A DNA stretch of 13,782 bases from Acidobacteriota bacterium (GTDB lineage Bacteria > Acidobacteriota > Terriglobia > Terriglobales > Acidobacteriaceae). Where the stretch lies: assembly GCA_025353435.1 (NCBI GenBank), contig JANXQR010000562.1:1-13782 (forward strand), in the 5' to 3' direction. The notes beneath the pieces were generated by a model. That model was not told where the DNA came from, made no database searches, and was given only the letters and a program-made list of their open reading frames with translations. The position numbers were made by a program, and so were the translations under genes. Each line of letters begins with the position of its first letter. The first letter of the stretch is position 1. Shown here piece by piece: positions 7,561 through 13,782 of this stretch.

Positions 7561-8069
7561 CCATGCATCTGATCACGCAGCATCTATTGCCAGAGCTGCT
7601 AAAACGCCCGAGGCCCTTTGGCGAGTGGCCTGCCCGCGGGAACCAGTGGCTTCGGTGACTCCCCAGCCCCCAATGGAAGCGAACCCCAACCCGGTCCGAT
7701 CCGTCTCCCCACTTCACTCCTGGCAAAGATCGCCCTCCTCAAAACTCCAACGCCTCCAAATCCGGCTCCACCCACCCCCGCCGCGCCTCCACAGTGAACA
7801 ACCGTTCCCGTGACCAATACCGAAACACCCAATCCGACCGCCCCAGCCGCGACGCCATCAACTCATTCAGGACCAACCGGAGTGCGTGATCTGCAATTGA
7901 GCAGCTCAGAATGAAGACCGTGGCGGCTCGACATGGAGCACTTCCCTCATGCAGCGATGGCACAGGTGCGCACCATGCAGGTCGCTGCCTATGTAGACCT
8001 GCTTGTTGAGGTTTGCGCGTTAGCGATTCCGAGATTTCTGGAACGAACACAACGACTCATACCGCCGAC
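7485..8069. other. IS-debris region with no supported gene
   Basis: Apart from the candidate IS21-type end at its left side, this stretch has no gene I can support. A plus-strand frame (7544-7813) is proline-rich and low in complexity. A minus-strand frame (7739-8050) is described separately as doubtful. The base composition is GC-rich, with a C-rich run around 7720-7860 that looks like decayed sequence. Confidence 0.5.
7739..8050 (-). CDS. Doubtful ORF of unknown function
   Basis: This is a 103-aa frame with no clear ribosome-binding site. The first half is unconvincing. The second half, with ELMASRLGRSDWVFRYWSRE and then EARRGWVEPDLE, has a protein-like mix of aromatic and charged residues. 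Next to its stop, another frame would continue the text as EEGDLCQE, suggesting a small frameshift near the end. I do not recognise a family. It may be an accessory remnant carried with the IS debris, or noise. Confidence 0.2.
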   Translation of the reverse strand: MFVPEISESLTRKPQQAGLHRQRPAWCAPVPSLHEGSAPCRAATVFILSCSIADHALRLVLNELMASRLGRSDWVFRYWSRERLFTVEARRGWVEPDLEALEF

Positions 8070-8390
8070 ATGGGGCAGTTGCTGCTGGAACATCAACTGA
8101 AGGAACTGCGGCTGCCCACCGCACTGAGCGAGTACGACCAGGTGGCCCGGCAGTGCGCAGTCGAGCGGGTGGACTGTCGACACTACCTGCTGCGCATCAC
8201 TGAACTGGAGTGACTGGACCCGCTAGCGACGAACAACAGAACGCCTCATCATCCAAGTCTGGGTCCCCTGCGACAGGTCTTCGCCGCTGGGGTGGAGGCG
8301 AAGTTCCCGGTCGTCAAGACCATGGACAGCTTCGACTTCCTGGCTATCCCAAAGCTGAACAAGAAATTGGTGCTTGAACTGTCGCGTTCT
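8070..8390 (+). pseudogene. istB: IstB remnant of an IS21-family element
   Basis: The ATG at 8070 starts GQLLLEHQLKELRLPTALSE, then YDQVARQCAVE and YLLRITELE, which matches the N-terminus of IstB, the AAA+ helper ATPase of IS21 transposition. An in-frame TGA at 8211-8213 ends it after 47 residues. The same frame resumes with recognisable IstB at 8292-8390 (KFPVVKTMDSFDFLAIPKLN, then KLVLEL). The stretch between is degraded. After 8390 the sequence diverges before the expected Walker A motif, so the ATPase core is absent. No IstA is visible upstream. This is a dead fragment. Confidence 0.8.
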
Positions 8391-8602
8391 TGCGGGAGTG
8401 GTGTTGGCGACCGGGATGTGGCTATGGTGGTAGCAAATCCTCAGCAGGGTAGTATGCCCTCAGTGAGAAAAATCTGCCCTGTTGCAAGGAATGCGCGAGC
8501 TGTATGCACGCGATTTCTTGCTGATGCGGACTTTAGGAGTGAGCTTGCCCCCGCAAGACGTACCCCTTAGCAGAGCGATTAAACGGCGAAGGGGAAACGG
8601 AT
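8391..8602. other. Unassigned sequence between two IS remnants
   Basis: There is no supported gene. The end of this stretch, near 8540-8602, should hold the left end of the following IS3-family element, but I could not define a terminal inverted repeat. Confidence 0.4.
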
Positions 8603-8808
8603 TTGGTGAAGCGACCGCGGAAAGCATACACATTTGAGTTCAAGCAAGAGGCGGTTCGCTGGCGAGCGCGTATCGGAGGCAGCCGGCAGCCCTGGGGGTT
8701 GTCGAGTAGAAATTGTCGAACTGGGTTAAGGCGCATCGAGCGGGCAAGCTGCGAGGTTCAGGCGTTCGGAGTGAGACGGCCGAGCAGATCGAAATCCGGC
8801 GTCACTGA
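8603..8808 (+). pseudogene. IS3-family OrfA remnant (frameshift and nonsense)
   Basis: The first frame, from TTG 8603 (or GTG 8606), reads VKRPRKAYTFEFKQEAVRW, a typical IS3 OrfA start (helix-turn-helix DNA-binding protein). The family-like text then moves to another frame: AALGVVE, a TAG stop, then KLSNWVKAHRAGKLRG and SETAEQIEIRRH, ending at TGA 8806-8808. At least one frameshift and one nonsense codon are therefore visible, so it cannot be functional. Confidence 0.75.
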
Positions 8809-8840
8809 GCGGAGTTGGTGGGGGTGACGTTACGTTTTCA

Positions 8841-9074
8841 ATGAGTCGCAAGGGCAACTGCTGGGACAACGCCTGCAGCGAAACGCTATTTGGCCCGCTG
8901 AACGTGGAGCGGCTGCATGGCCAACGTTTCGCAACTATCCGTGAAGCCAATGATGCGGTGCTTGAATGGCTCCGCTGGTACAACTTCAGCCGCATCCACT
9001 CCACGCTCGATTACTTCAGCCCGACCGAATACTTGCAACGCTGGAGCGAGCTGCAACAAAGGGCTGCCCCATGA
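8841..9074 (+). pseudogene. IS3-family OrfB transposase, C-terminal fragment
   Basis: 77 residues from ATG 8841 start SRKGNCWDNACSETLFGP and continue with NVERLHGQRFATIREAND and WYNFSRIHSTLDYFSPTEYL. This is the end of an IS3-family DDE integrase domain, with the third catalytic residue, Glu14 of the fragment, kept in ACSET. The catalytic aspartates are missing with the deleted upstream part. The internal ATG is an ordinary methionine of the parent protein, not a true start. Confidence 0.85.
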
Positions 9075-9271
9075 AAATGTGGGACGCCAAAGCAAGCGGC
9101 GAAAATATGGAAATCACGAAAAAGCGATTTCCATTTTCCTGTTGCCGCGGCTACGAGATGAGTCATTCTCGTAAATTCAACCCGCTAGGGGAAACCTATT
9201 CTGAGGGCAAGGTCAGAATCCTTGTTTCTATTGTTTACAGCTCCGATAAAAGAGCAGCGTTGGACACGGAG
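9075..9271. other. Intergenic stretch with one perfect hairpin
   Basis: This AT-richer 197-nt stretch lies between the IS3 remnant and the end of the minus-strand glycosyltransferase. It contains the inverted repeat at 9107-9134, listed separately. No gene is supported. Confidence 0.4.
9107..9134 (-). terminator. Candidate terminator hairpin
   Basis: ATGGAAATC (9107-9115) and GATTTCCAT (9126-9134) are perfectly complementary, with a 10-nt loop. Two further pairs form after one mismatch. On the minus strand the stem is followed by ATTTTC, about 140 nt after the stop of the glycosyltransferase at 9272. The stem is AT-rich, so a weak intrinsic terminator is possible. Alternatively it is a leftover of an insertion-sequence end. 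Confidence 0.35.
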
Positions 9272-10513
9272 TTATTCTTGGACGAACTGGCCCAGGGGGC
9301 GATCCTCCCTGGTTCTTAGTGGGTTAGTAAGATCTCGGTAAAGCTGAGTGTAAGCTTCAATTGCGGACGCCTCCGAAAATCTTTCAAGATTCATTAAGCC
9401 CTTGCCTATTAACAAATTGCGCTGCGGCCACTGTTCGAGGATGGTCTGAGCAGCAGTTTGAGGTTGATCGGGATCCACGAAGATTGCTCCATCACCCGCC
9501 ACTTCAGTCATGGGCGGCTTGTTGTTCGTGATTACCGCACAACAACATGCTTGCGCCTCAAGTATCGGCCAGCCGAAGCCCTCCTCGTGGGATGGAAACA
9601 GCAAGGCTTCTGCGCCGCTGTATAGGGTGCAAAGGCCGTCGTCAGAAACGTCAACCGCTTCGACTACAGATGTTTGCAAACCTGAAGAAACACAGAAATC
9701 CCTCATCGCTTGAGTCCAGGGCTTACCTACCATGATCAGCTTCATAGACTGAAACCCCGGACGCATGCTCAGTTCTTTCCAAATCTTTAGGGCTCCAATC
9801 CGGTTTTTATACCATTGATTTCCCCCAACGTGTAAGAGGTATTGAGTTGTTGGTTGAATACCAAATTGGTCCAATATCTTGTCGACCATCCACCTCGGGA
9901 CCGGAGATAACCTGCGGTTAAGAGGATGGTGGATAACCCGGGTTGCTTGCGCCATCGCGGGTACGAGCTGGAGCAAATCCTTCTCAGTCTTACGTGAGAC
10001 GCAAACAACACTCTCAGCGCGCGCCAGTGAAGTGGAGATCCAATGCTGCAGGATCCTCCCGGTTATACCCACTTTCACGTCAGGAAATCTGCCTTTTGCA
10101 CTTAGAACAGCGAGCAGGTCATGACACGTAATGACTTGTCGGCATTCGCCAACCCAAGGAAGATACATAGCGTTCGAGTGATCGCACACGTGCACCACAT
10201 CGGCGTTGCGGGTTTTCCAGCGCAAATAGAGCGGCGCCAACAGGAACTTATCGAGGTATCCAATCCACTTGCGAATTAAAGCCGTTCCGATCCGCACGTT
10301 ACCCAGGATCACAGGGGGACTCAGTATTTCCGCGTTGAATCCGGCGGCACGCGCAAATCCGCAGACCATGGATGCGTAGCGTGACATGCTCTGCTGACCA
10401 TCGGGACGATAATTCGAGATAAAGGCGATCTTTAGCTGGCGCTCCGGTTGCTTCAATTCAATCGATTCTCTCATGTTCCAGCTGGATGACCCTGCCTCGC
10501 TTTTCTCAACCAC
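9272..10513 (-). CDS. GT4-family glycosyltransferase isolated between IS remnants
   Basis: The protein is 413 aa from a GTG at 10513. An ATG at 10474 is a good alternative start that still precedes the first beta-strand (LKIAFISNYRPDGQQSMSRY). Neither start has a strong ribosome-binding site. The donor-half loop HVGGNQWYKNRIG is at about residues 228-240, and E-x7-E appears as SHEEGFGWPILEAQ with glutamates at 311 and 319. There is no signal peptide or membrane helix. It is full length with no visible lesion, so it is probably active in adding a sugar to a polysaccharide precursor. It lies on the same strand as the polysaccharide operon but is separated from it by about 2.2 kb of IS debris, with another IS3 remnant on its other side. 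It may once have belonged to the operon. The sugar is unknown. Confidence 0.88.
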   Translation of the reverse strand: MVEKSEAGSSSWNMRESIELKQPERQLKIAFISNYRPDGQQSMSRYASMVCGFARAAGFNAEILSPPVILGNVRIGTALIRKWIGYLDKFLLAPLYLRWKTRNADVVHVCDHSNAMYLPWVGECRQVITCHDLLAVLSAKGRFPDVKVGITGRILQHWISTSLARAESVVCVSRKTEKDLLQLVPAMAQATRVIHHPLNRRLSPVPRWMVDKILDQFGIQPTTQYLLHVGGNQWYKNRIGALKIWKELSMRPGFQSMKLIMVGKPWTQAMRDFCVSSGLQTSVVEAVDVSDDGLCTLYSGAEALLFPSHEEGFGWPILEAQACCCAVITNNKPPMTEVAGDGAIFVDPDQPQTAAQTILEQWPQRNLLIGKGLMNLERFSEASAIEAYTQLYRDLTNPLRTREDRPLGQFVQE

Positions 10514-10623
10514 TGATGGCTGGAGCTTCCCGATTTTGACCCGTCCCGAAAATTCAGCCGCGCGAGATTGAAAATTTCGGCCTGCCTGGCTCGGCTAGTC
10601 TCTATTGGCGGGCACGATCGCGG
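10514..10623. other. Short gap between glycosyltransferase and IS3 remnant
   Basis: 110 nt without a gene. A loose inverted repeat (CCGAAA near 10546 and TTTCGG near 10578) may be coincidental. I could not define the element's terminal repeat here. Confidence 0.35.
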
Positions 10624-11196
10624 TTACTGTAACTCAAGTGCCGGTCTCATGCAAGCACGTTTTAGACCACAGTAGTTCAGGCCACTGCCAACGGGCGCTA
10701 TACGGCGGGAATTTTGGAAACACGCCGCGTTTGCCAAGGCGGTTTTATCGCCGTCATTCTCACCACTGCCTACGGTTGCGAACTCAGCCGGTGTGCGAAA
10801 GGCCGGTGCCGGGTGAGGGCAGTTGTGGTTATGGTCGTCCAACCAAAGAGCCAGCTTGCGACGGGCATCAGCCACGCTGAAGAACAACTTCACGTTCAAG
10901 CATTCGGCGCGCAGTCTCCGATTGAAGCTGTCGATGTAGCCGTTTTCGACAGGCCGTCCTGGCAGGATGAAATCCAGATGCACTTCATTGGTGTAAGTCC
11001 ACTGATCTATCGCCTTCGATGCGAACTCGGTTCCGTTATCAACCGTGATTGATTTGGGCGCTCCAAGGCTAGCCACGATTTTATCCAGTGCGGGTGCCAC
11101 CTTCTCACCGCTCGGTGTTGTGTCCGCATCAAGCGTCAGACACTCGTCTATACTGATCGACGACAGGTAGTACACGGATCCAGGGACCGTCCGCAA
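10624..11196 (-). pseudogene. IS3-family OrfB, C-terminal frame after a frameshift
   Basis: Conserved sequence begins at about residue 17 with DECLTLDAD and continues through SITVDNGTEFASKAID (second catalytic Asp, residue 53, intact) and GRPVENGYIDSFNRRLRAEC. In IS3 transposases the third catalytic residue is the Glu of an ESFN motif; here it reads DSFN, with codon GAC at 10930-10932. The later motif normally read as YNxxRPH is HNHNCPH. The ATG at 11196 is out of the original frame and not a real start. It is the continuation of the frame at 11129-11611 after a slip near 11147-11152. Confidence 0.8.
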
Positions 11197-11611
11197 GCCG
11201 TTGAGCGGCGAAATTCATGCTCCACTTCTCGTTCGGGTGCATAGCCGGCCCTTGGGCGAATCGCTGCTGTTGCGCGCGTTCCTTACGTTGCTTCGTTCGC
11301 TCGATCAATCCCTCTTCGGTGTGAAGACGATAGATGCGCTTGGCCTTTACTTCCCAGCCCTTGCGTTTCAGTAGTACCGTCAATCGACGATAGCCGAATC
11401 GAACCCAGCTGCCGGCCAACTCGCGCAGCCGAACCCGCAGTGCATCTTGCGAACCGCGATGATATTCATACCGAAGTGTCGCCCGGTCAGCGCCAGTTTT
11501 TGCCAGCCACTTGCGCAGCTCCTTGGCAACGAACTCGGGGCCGTCACCAGGCGTAACCACGGAGGAAACTGAAATCCGGAAATTGTCCGGAGTATTCTGG
11601 AAAAGGCACAT
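11129..11611 (-). pseudogene. Chimeric IS3-family OrfB, N-terminal frame
   Basis: Residues about 24-41 (GPEFVAKELRKWLAKTGA) match the region around the second Asp of a different IS3 group, the one that continues EPGSPWENGY. From about residue 43 the text changes to the N-terminal region of the downstream OrfB: RATLRYEYHRGSQDALRVRL, then GYRRLTVLLKRKGWEV and KRIYRLHTEEGLIERTK. The first catalytic Asp, expected in KWSMDF, is Asn (KWSMNF; codon AAT at 11213-11215). The frame ends early with VVDQYRRVSDA where VVDQxxxECL is expected. The joined fragment, the lost catalytic residue and the frameshift all indicate a dead gene. Confidence 0.75.
11575..11591 (+). promoter_or_regulatory. TCCGGA-N5-TCCGGA dyad upstream of the oxidoreductase operon
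   Basis: Two copies of the palindrome TCCGGA are separated by 5 nt, 51 nt before the start codon of the small-subunit gene. The arrangement could be an operator or a short hairpin. It also lies at the edge of the IS3 remnant, so it may simply come from mobile-element sequence. No convincing -35/-10 pair was found around it. Confidence 0.25.
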
Positions 11612-11642
11612 TCACAATGCCAGGTTGCATTTGGAGTTTGGG

Positions 11643-12122
11643 ATGGGTGATTTTGTTCTAAACGTCAACGGTGCGCACCTGCGTGTCAGCGCCTCTGCTG
11701 AGGAGACTCTGCTGTCTGTCTTGCGCGATCGGCTGAACCTGACCGGGACTAAGTACGGCTGCGGAGAAGGCCAGTGCGGAGCCTGCACCGTTTTGATTGA
11801 TGGGCGAGCGACTCGCTCCTGCTTGGTTCCGGCGGTATCGGCGGCCAAGGCAAAGATCGTTACCATCGAGGGTCTTGAGCAGAACGGGAAACTCAGCCCC
11901 GTTCAACAGGCCTTCCTCGACGCGGGCGCATTCCAATGCGGCTACTGCACCTCGGGCATGATTCTCGGTGCAACATCTCTACTGAATGATCAGCACAATC
12001 CCACCGACGAGCAAATCGTTGCGGGAATGGAGGGGCACATCTGCCGATGCGGCGCCTATCCCCGCATCGTGGAAGCTGTCAAGCAAGCTTCGCTCAAATG
12101 GGCCCAGGGGGCAAGCCGATGA
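11643..12122 (+). CDS. Molybdenum hydroxylase [2Fe-2S] small subunit (IorA-like)
   Basis: The protein is 159 aa. GGAG lies 6 nt before the ATG at 11643. The frame is open further upstream, but only through IS-derived sequence. The plant-type ferredoxin domain has Cys40, Cys45, Cys48 and Cys60 in YGCGEGQCGACTVLIDG and onwards. The C-terminal helical [2Fe-2S] domain has Cys99/Cys102 (QCGYCTSGMI) and Cys134/Cys136 (GHICRCGAYPRI). All eight cluster ligands of the xanthine-oxidase-family small subunit are present. It should pass electrons from the molybdenum centre of the large subunit, with which it overlaps (ATGA), to an acceptor. There is no signal peptide, so export would depend on the Tat signal of the large subunit; that is inference. 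Substrate is unknown; isoquinoline 1-oxidoreductase alpha is only the usual family label. Confidence 0.95.
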   Translation: MGDFVLNVNGAHLRVSASAEETLLSVLRDRLNLTGTKYGCGEGQCGACTVLIDGRATRSCLVPAVSAAKAKIVTIEGLEQNGKLSPVQQAFLDAGAFQCGYCTSGMILGATSLLNDQHNPTDEQIVAGMEGHICRCGAYPRIVEAVKQASLKWAQGASR

Positions 12123-13782
12123 ACCATCGCAACGAGCCCGCCGTTGAATTTGCAAAAATCACATCGCCAGCTTGGCCCAGCATTTCCGAGCTTGACCGCC
12201 GCAACTTCCTCAAGCTTCTTGGAGGTGGATTGCTGGTCTGTCTCACCCACGCCTCTTCGCGGGCGCAGGAGTCGGGCCGCGCATCCGGCGGCCACGATCT
12301 TCCAAAGGAATTGAGCGCGTGGCTCCACATTGCGGCCGATGGCCAGGTGAAGGTGTTTACCGGCAAGGTTGAAGTGGGGCAGAACATCCGCACGTCGTTG
12401 GCGCAGCAGGTGGCCGAGGAATTGCGTGTGCCTTTTGACACCGTCACGATGGTCATGGGTGATACTGATCTCGTTCCTTGGGACATGGGCACCTTTGGCA
12501 GTCGCACCACTCCAACCATGGGACCGCAGTTGCGCGCCATGACCGCGGCCGCTCGTCAGATGCTGCTTGAAATGGCGGGGCAGCGCTGGCATGTGGACCC
12601 CGCAACTCTCCAAGCCACCAACGGCAAAATTACCGACCCACAGAATGGGCGGTCGCTCACGTATGGCGAATTGAGCCGCGGAGAAAAGCTGGTAAAGACC
12701 GTCTCCAGCGAGCAGGGTATGACTCCTGCCGCGGAATGGAAGATCGCCGGAACCGCCGTCCCTAAAGCTGAAGGGCGCGATTTCGTTACCGGCAAACACA
12801 AGTATCCCTCCGACATAATCCGGCCCGAGATGATGTTTGGCGCAGTGCTGCGCCCGGAGGGATTCAACGCGACTCTCGCCTCGCTCGACACCACCACAGC
12901 GGAAAAACTCCCCGGAGTCAAGGTAGTACGCGACGGCGATTTCATCGGGTTGGTGGCCCCCGATGCTTTCGCCGCGCACCATGCACTGTCGGCGATCCAG
13001 GCAAAATGGGATGTGCCCGCGCAACCTTCGAACCAGGGGCTCTTCGAGTATCTGAAGAAGAATTCAGAAGCCGGTCGGGACGACAACCCTCAGCGCGTCT
13101 CTGGTTCGGTCGCGCGGGCCATGGCGGGCGCGGACCTGAAGCTGGAAGAACAGTACACCGTCGCATACATTGCACATGCGCCTCTTGAGCCCCGCGCAGC
13201 GGTGGCCGAATGGACCGACGGCAAGCTGACCGTTTGGACCGGAACTCAGCGCCCTTTCGGCGTGCGCGACGAACTGATGCAAGCGTTTCACTTGTCGCCT
13301 TCCCAGGTTCGCGTCATCCAGCCCGACATGGGCAGCGGATATGGTGGTAAGCATACCGGCGAAGCGGCCACTGAAGCAGCCCGCCTGGCCAAGGCTGCCG
13401 GCAAGCCCGTCAAGGTTGTCTGGACGCGCAGCGAAGAGTTTACCTGGGCCTATTTCCGCCCAGCCGGCCTCATCGAGATCAAGGCTGCCGCGCGAAGCGA
13501 TGGAACCCTGGTTGCCTGGGAACATCACAATTACAATTCCGGGCCTGCCGCCATCGGTACCCCGTACAGCGTGACCAACCAACTGATTCATTACCACGAA
13601 ACCAAATCTCCTCTGCGTCAGGGCTCCTATCGCGGCCTGGCCTCAACCGCGAATCACTTCGCCCGCGAGTCGCACATGGATGGCGTGGCCCATGCGGCGG
13701 GCATCGACCCGCTGGAGTTCCGCCTCAAGAACTTGGACGACCACAGGCTACAGGCGGTCTTGCAGGCTGCGTCGCCCTCGCT
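12119..13782 (+). CDS. Molybdopterin-binding large subunit, Tat-exported (IorB-like), partial
   Basis: The frame is open from ATG 12119, which overlaps the small-subunit stop as ATGA, to the window edge: 554 residues, with the C-terminal part missing (family length is about 700-750 aa). A twin-arginine signal, LDRRNFLKLLGGGLLVCL, lies at residues 25-42 with likely cleavage near Ala49, so the enzyme should be periplasmic. Family motifs include GKVEVGQNIRTSLAQQVAEE (82-101), the hammerhead-like segment beginning EGRDFVTGKHKYP (218-230), and QPDMGSGYGGKHTGEAA (401-417) at the molybdopterin cofactor site. It would hydroxylate an N-heterocycle or oxidise an aldehyde using water; the substrate cannot be told. 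The catalytic Glu near the C-terminus is outside the window. No FAD or cytochrome partner is visible. Confidence 0.94.
   Translation, partial: MNHRNEPAVEFAKITSPAWPSISELDRRNFLKLLGGGLLVCLTHASSRAQESGRASGGHDLPKELSAWLHIAADGQVKVFTGKVEVGQNIRTSLAQQVAEELRVPFDTVTMVMGDTDLVPWDMGTFGSRTTPTMGPQLRAMTAAARQMLLEMAGQRWHVDPATLQATNGKITDPQNGRSLTYGELSRGEKLVKTVSSEQGMTPAAEWKIAGTAVPKAEGRDFVTGKHKYPSDIIRPEMMFGAVLRPEGFNATLASLDTTTAEKLPGVKVVRDGDFIGLVAPDAFAAHHALSAIQAKWDVPAQPSNQGLFEYLKKNSEAGRDDNPQRVSGSVARAMAGADLKLEEQYTVAYIAHAPLEPRAAVAEWTDGKLTVWTGTQRPFGVRDELMQAFHLSPSQVRVIQPDMGSGYGGKHTGEAATEAARLAKAAGKPVKVVWTRSEEFTWAYFRPAGLIEIKAAARSDGTLVAWEHHNYNSGPAAIGTPYSVTNQLIHYHETKSPLRQGSYRGLASTANHFARESHMDGVAHAAGIDPLEFRLKNLDDHRLQAVLQAASPS

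Larger units (their letters stand above)
8603..9074 (+). mobile_element. Internally deleted IS3-family remnant
   Basis: Pieces of OrfA (8603-8808) and the C-terminal end of OrfB (8841-9074) lie in order within 472 nt. A complete IS3 element is usually 1.2-1.5 kb, so most of OrfB, including its first two catalytic aspartates, has been deleted. The junction is at about 8808-8841. Terminal inverted repeats were not identified. The OrfB piece differs from the minus-strand transposase at 10624-11611, so this is a separate insertion. Confidence 0.8.
10624..11611 (-). mobile_element. Dead IS3-family element remnant, apparently chimeric
   Basis: OrfB-type transposase sequence fills most of this stretch in two frames. 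A short piece of a different IS3-family OrfB (about 11486-11560) is fused to its N-terminal side. No OrfA is present and terminal repeats were not located. It separates the glycosyltransferase at 9272-10513 from the oxidoreductase genes at 11643 onwards. Confidence 0.8.

Noticed and set aside
7544..7813. Plus-strand 89-aa proline-rich frame
   Set aside because: Low-complexity, C-rich sequence with no ribosome-binding site or recognisable motif.
11147..11152. Programmed frameshift in the minus-strand IS3 transposase
   Set aside because: The slip lies within the catalytic domain rather than at the OrfA/OrfB junction, there is no A-rich slippery run, and catalytic positions are altered, so a decay mutation is more likely.
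11511..11642. N-terminal extension of the small oxidoreductase subunit
   Set aside because: The extra 44 residues come from IS3-derived DNA read on the opposite strand. The ATG at 11643 has a good ribosome-binding site and begins the conserved domain.
12056..13086. Long minus-strand open frames (322 and 176 aa) opposite the molybdopterin subunit
   Set aside because: The plus-strand frame is continuous over 554 codons with clear family motifs. The minus frames are GC-driven shadows without recognisable domains.
1..13782. CRISPR arrays, tRNA/rRNA genes, riboswitches, toxin-antitoxin or defence systems
   Set aside because: I looked for regularly spaced repeats, clover-leaf-like tails and known defence motifs, and saw none that could be supported by eye.

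Overview
The window looks like a chromosomal segment of a Gram-negative soil-type bacterium, most likely an Acidobacteriota (Terriglobia-like) genome. This placement is an inference from protein style: the tyrosine-tailed Wzc kinase, the O-antigen-polymerase-like membrane protein and the Tat-exported molybdenum hydroxylase. No rRNA or other phylogenetic marker is present.

Region 1 (1-7063, all on the minus strand) is an exopolysaccharide/capsule operon read from high to low coordinates. Its order is: a truncated group-4 glycosyltransferase (6428-7063); a fused Wzz/BY-kinase copolymerase of the Wzc type (4168-6438); a Wza/GumB-type polysaccharide export protein (3228-4166); a degenerate GT-B-like protein (1825-2973); a GT4 glycosyltransferase (540-1811); and the N-terminal part of a Wzy/O-antigen-ligase-like membrane protein that runs off the left edge (1-549). 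The genes are tightly packed, with 11-nt and 10-nt overlaps and 1-nt and 13-nt gaps. The one looser junction is 254 nt, after the export gene. Together they describe a Wzx/Wzy-type pathway: the glycosyltransferases build lipid-linked repeat units, the Wzy-like protein polymerises them, Wzc sets chain length and gates secretion, and Wza carries polymer across the outer membrane.

Region 2 (7064-9271) is mostly non-coding insertion-sequence debris: a 62-codon open tail of a lost gene, a candidate IS21-type end, an IstB remnant, and an IS3-family remnant with several lesions and an internal deletion. Region 3 (9272-10513) is an intact GT4 glycosyltransferase on the same strand as the operon but isolated between IS remnants. 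Region 4 (10624-11611) is a dead, frameshifted and apparently chimeric IS3-family transposase on the minus strand.

Region 5 (11643-13782, plus strand) holds an intact two-gene molybdenum hydroxylase of the isoquinoline 1-oxidoreductase/aldehyde oxidase type. It has a [2Fe-2S] small subunit and a Tat-targeted molybdopterin large subunit, overlapping by ATGA; the large subunit is cut by the right edge.

I did not find a convincing new defence or mobile system. The most informative signals are the decay of the upstream end of the polysaccharide cluster by several different IS elements, a truncated glycosyltransferase still overlapping wzc, a glycosyltransferase-like protein without the usual E-x7-E motif, and a chimeric IS3 reading frame.
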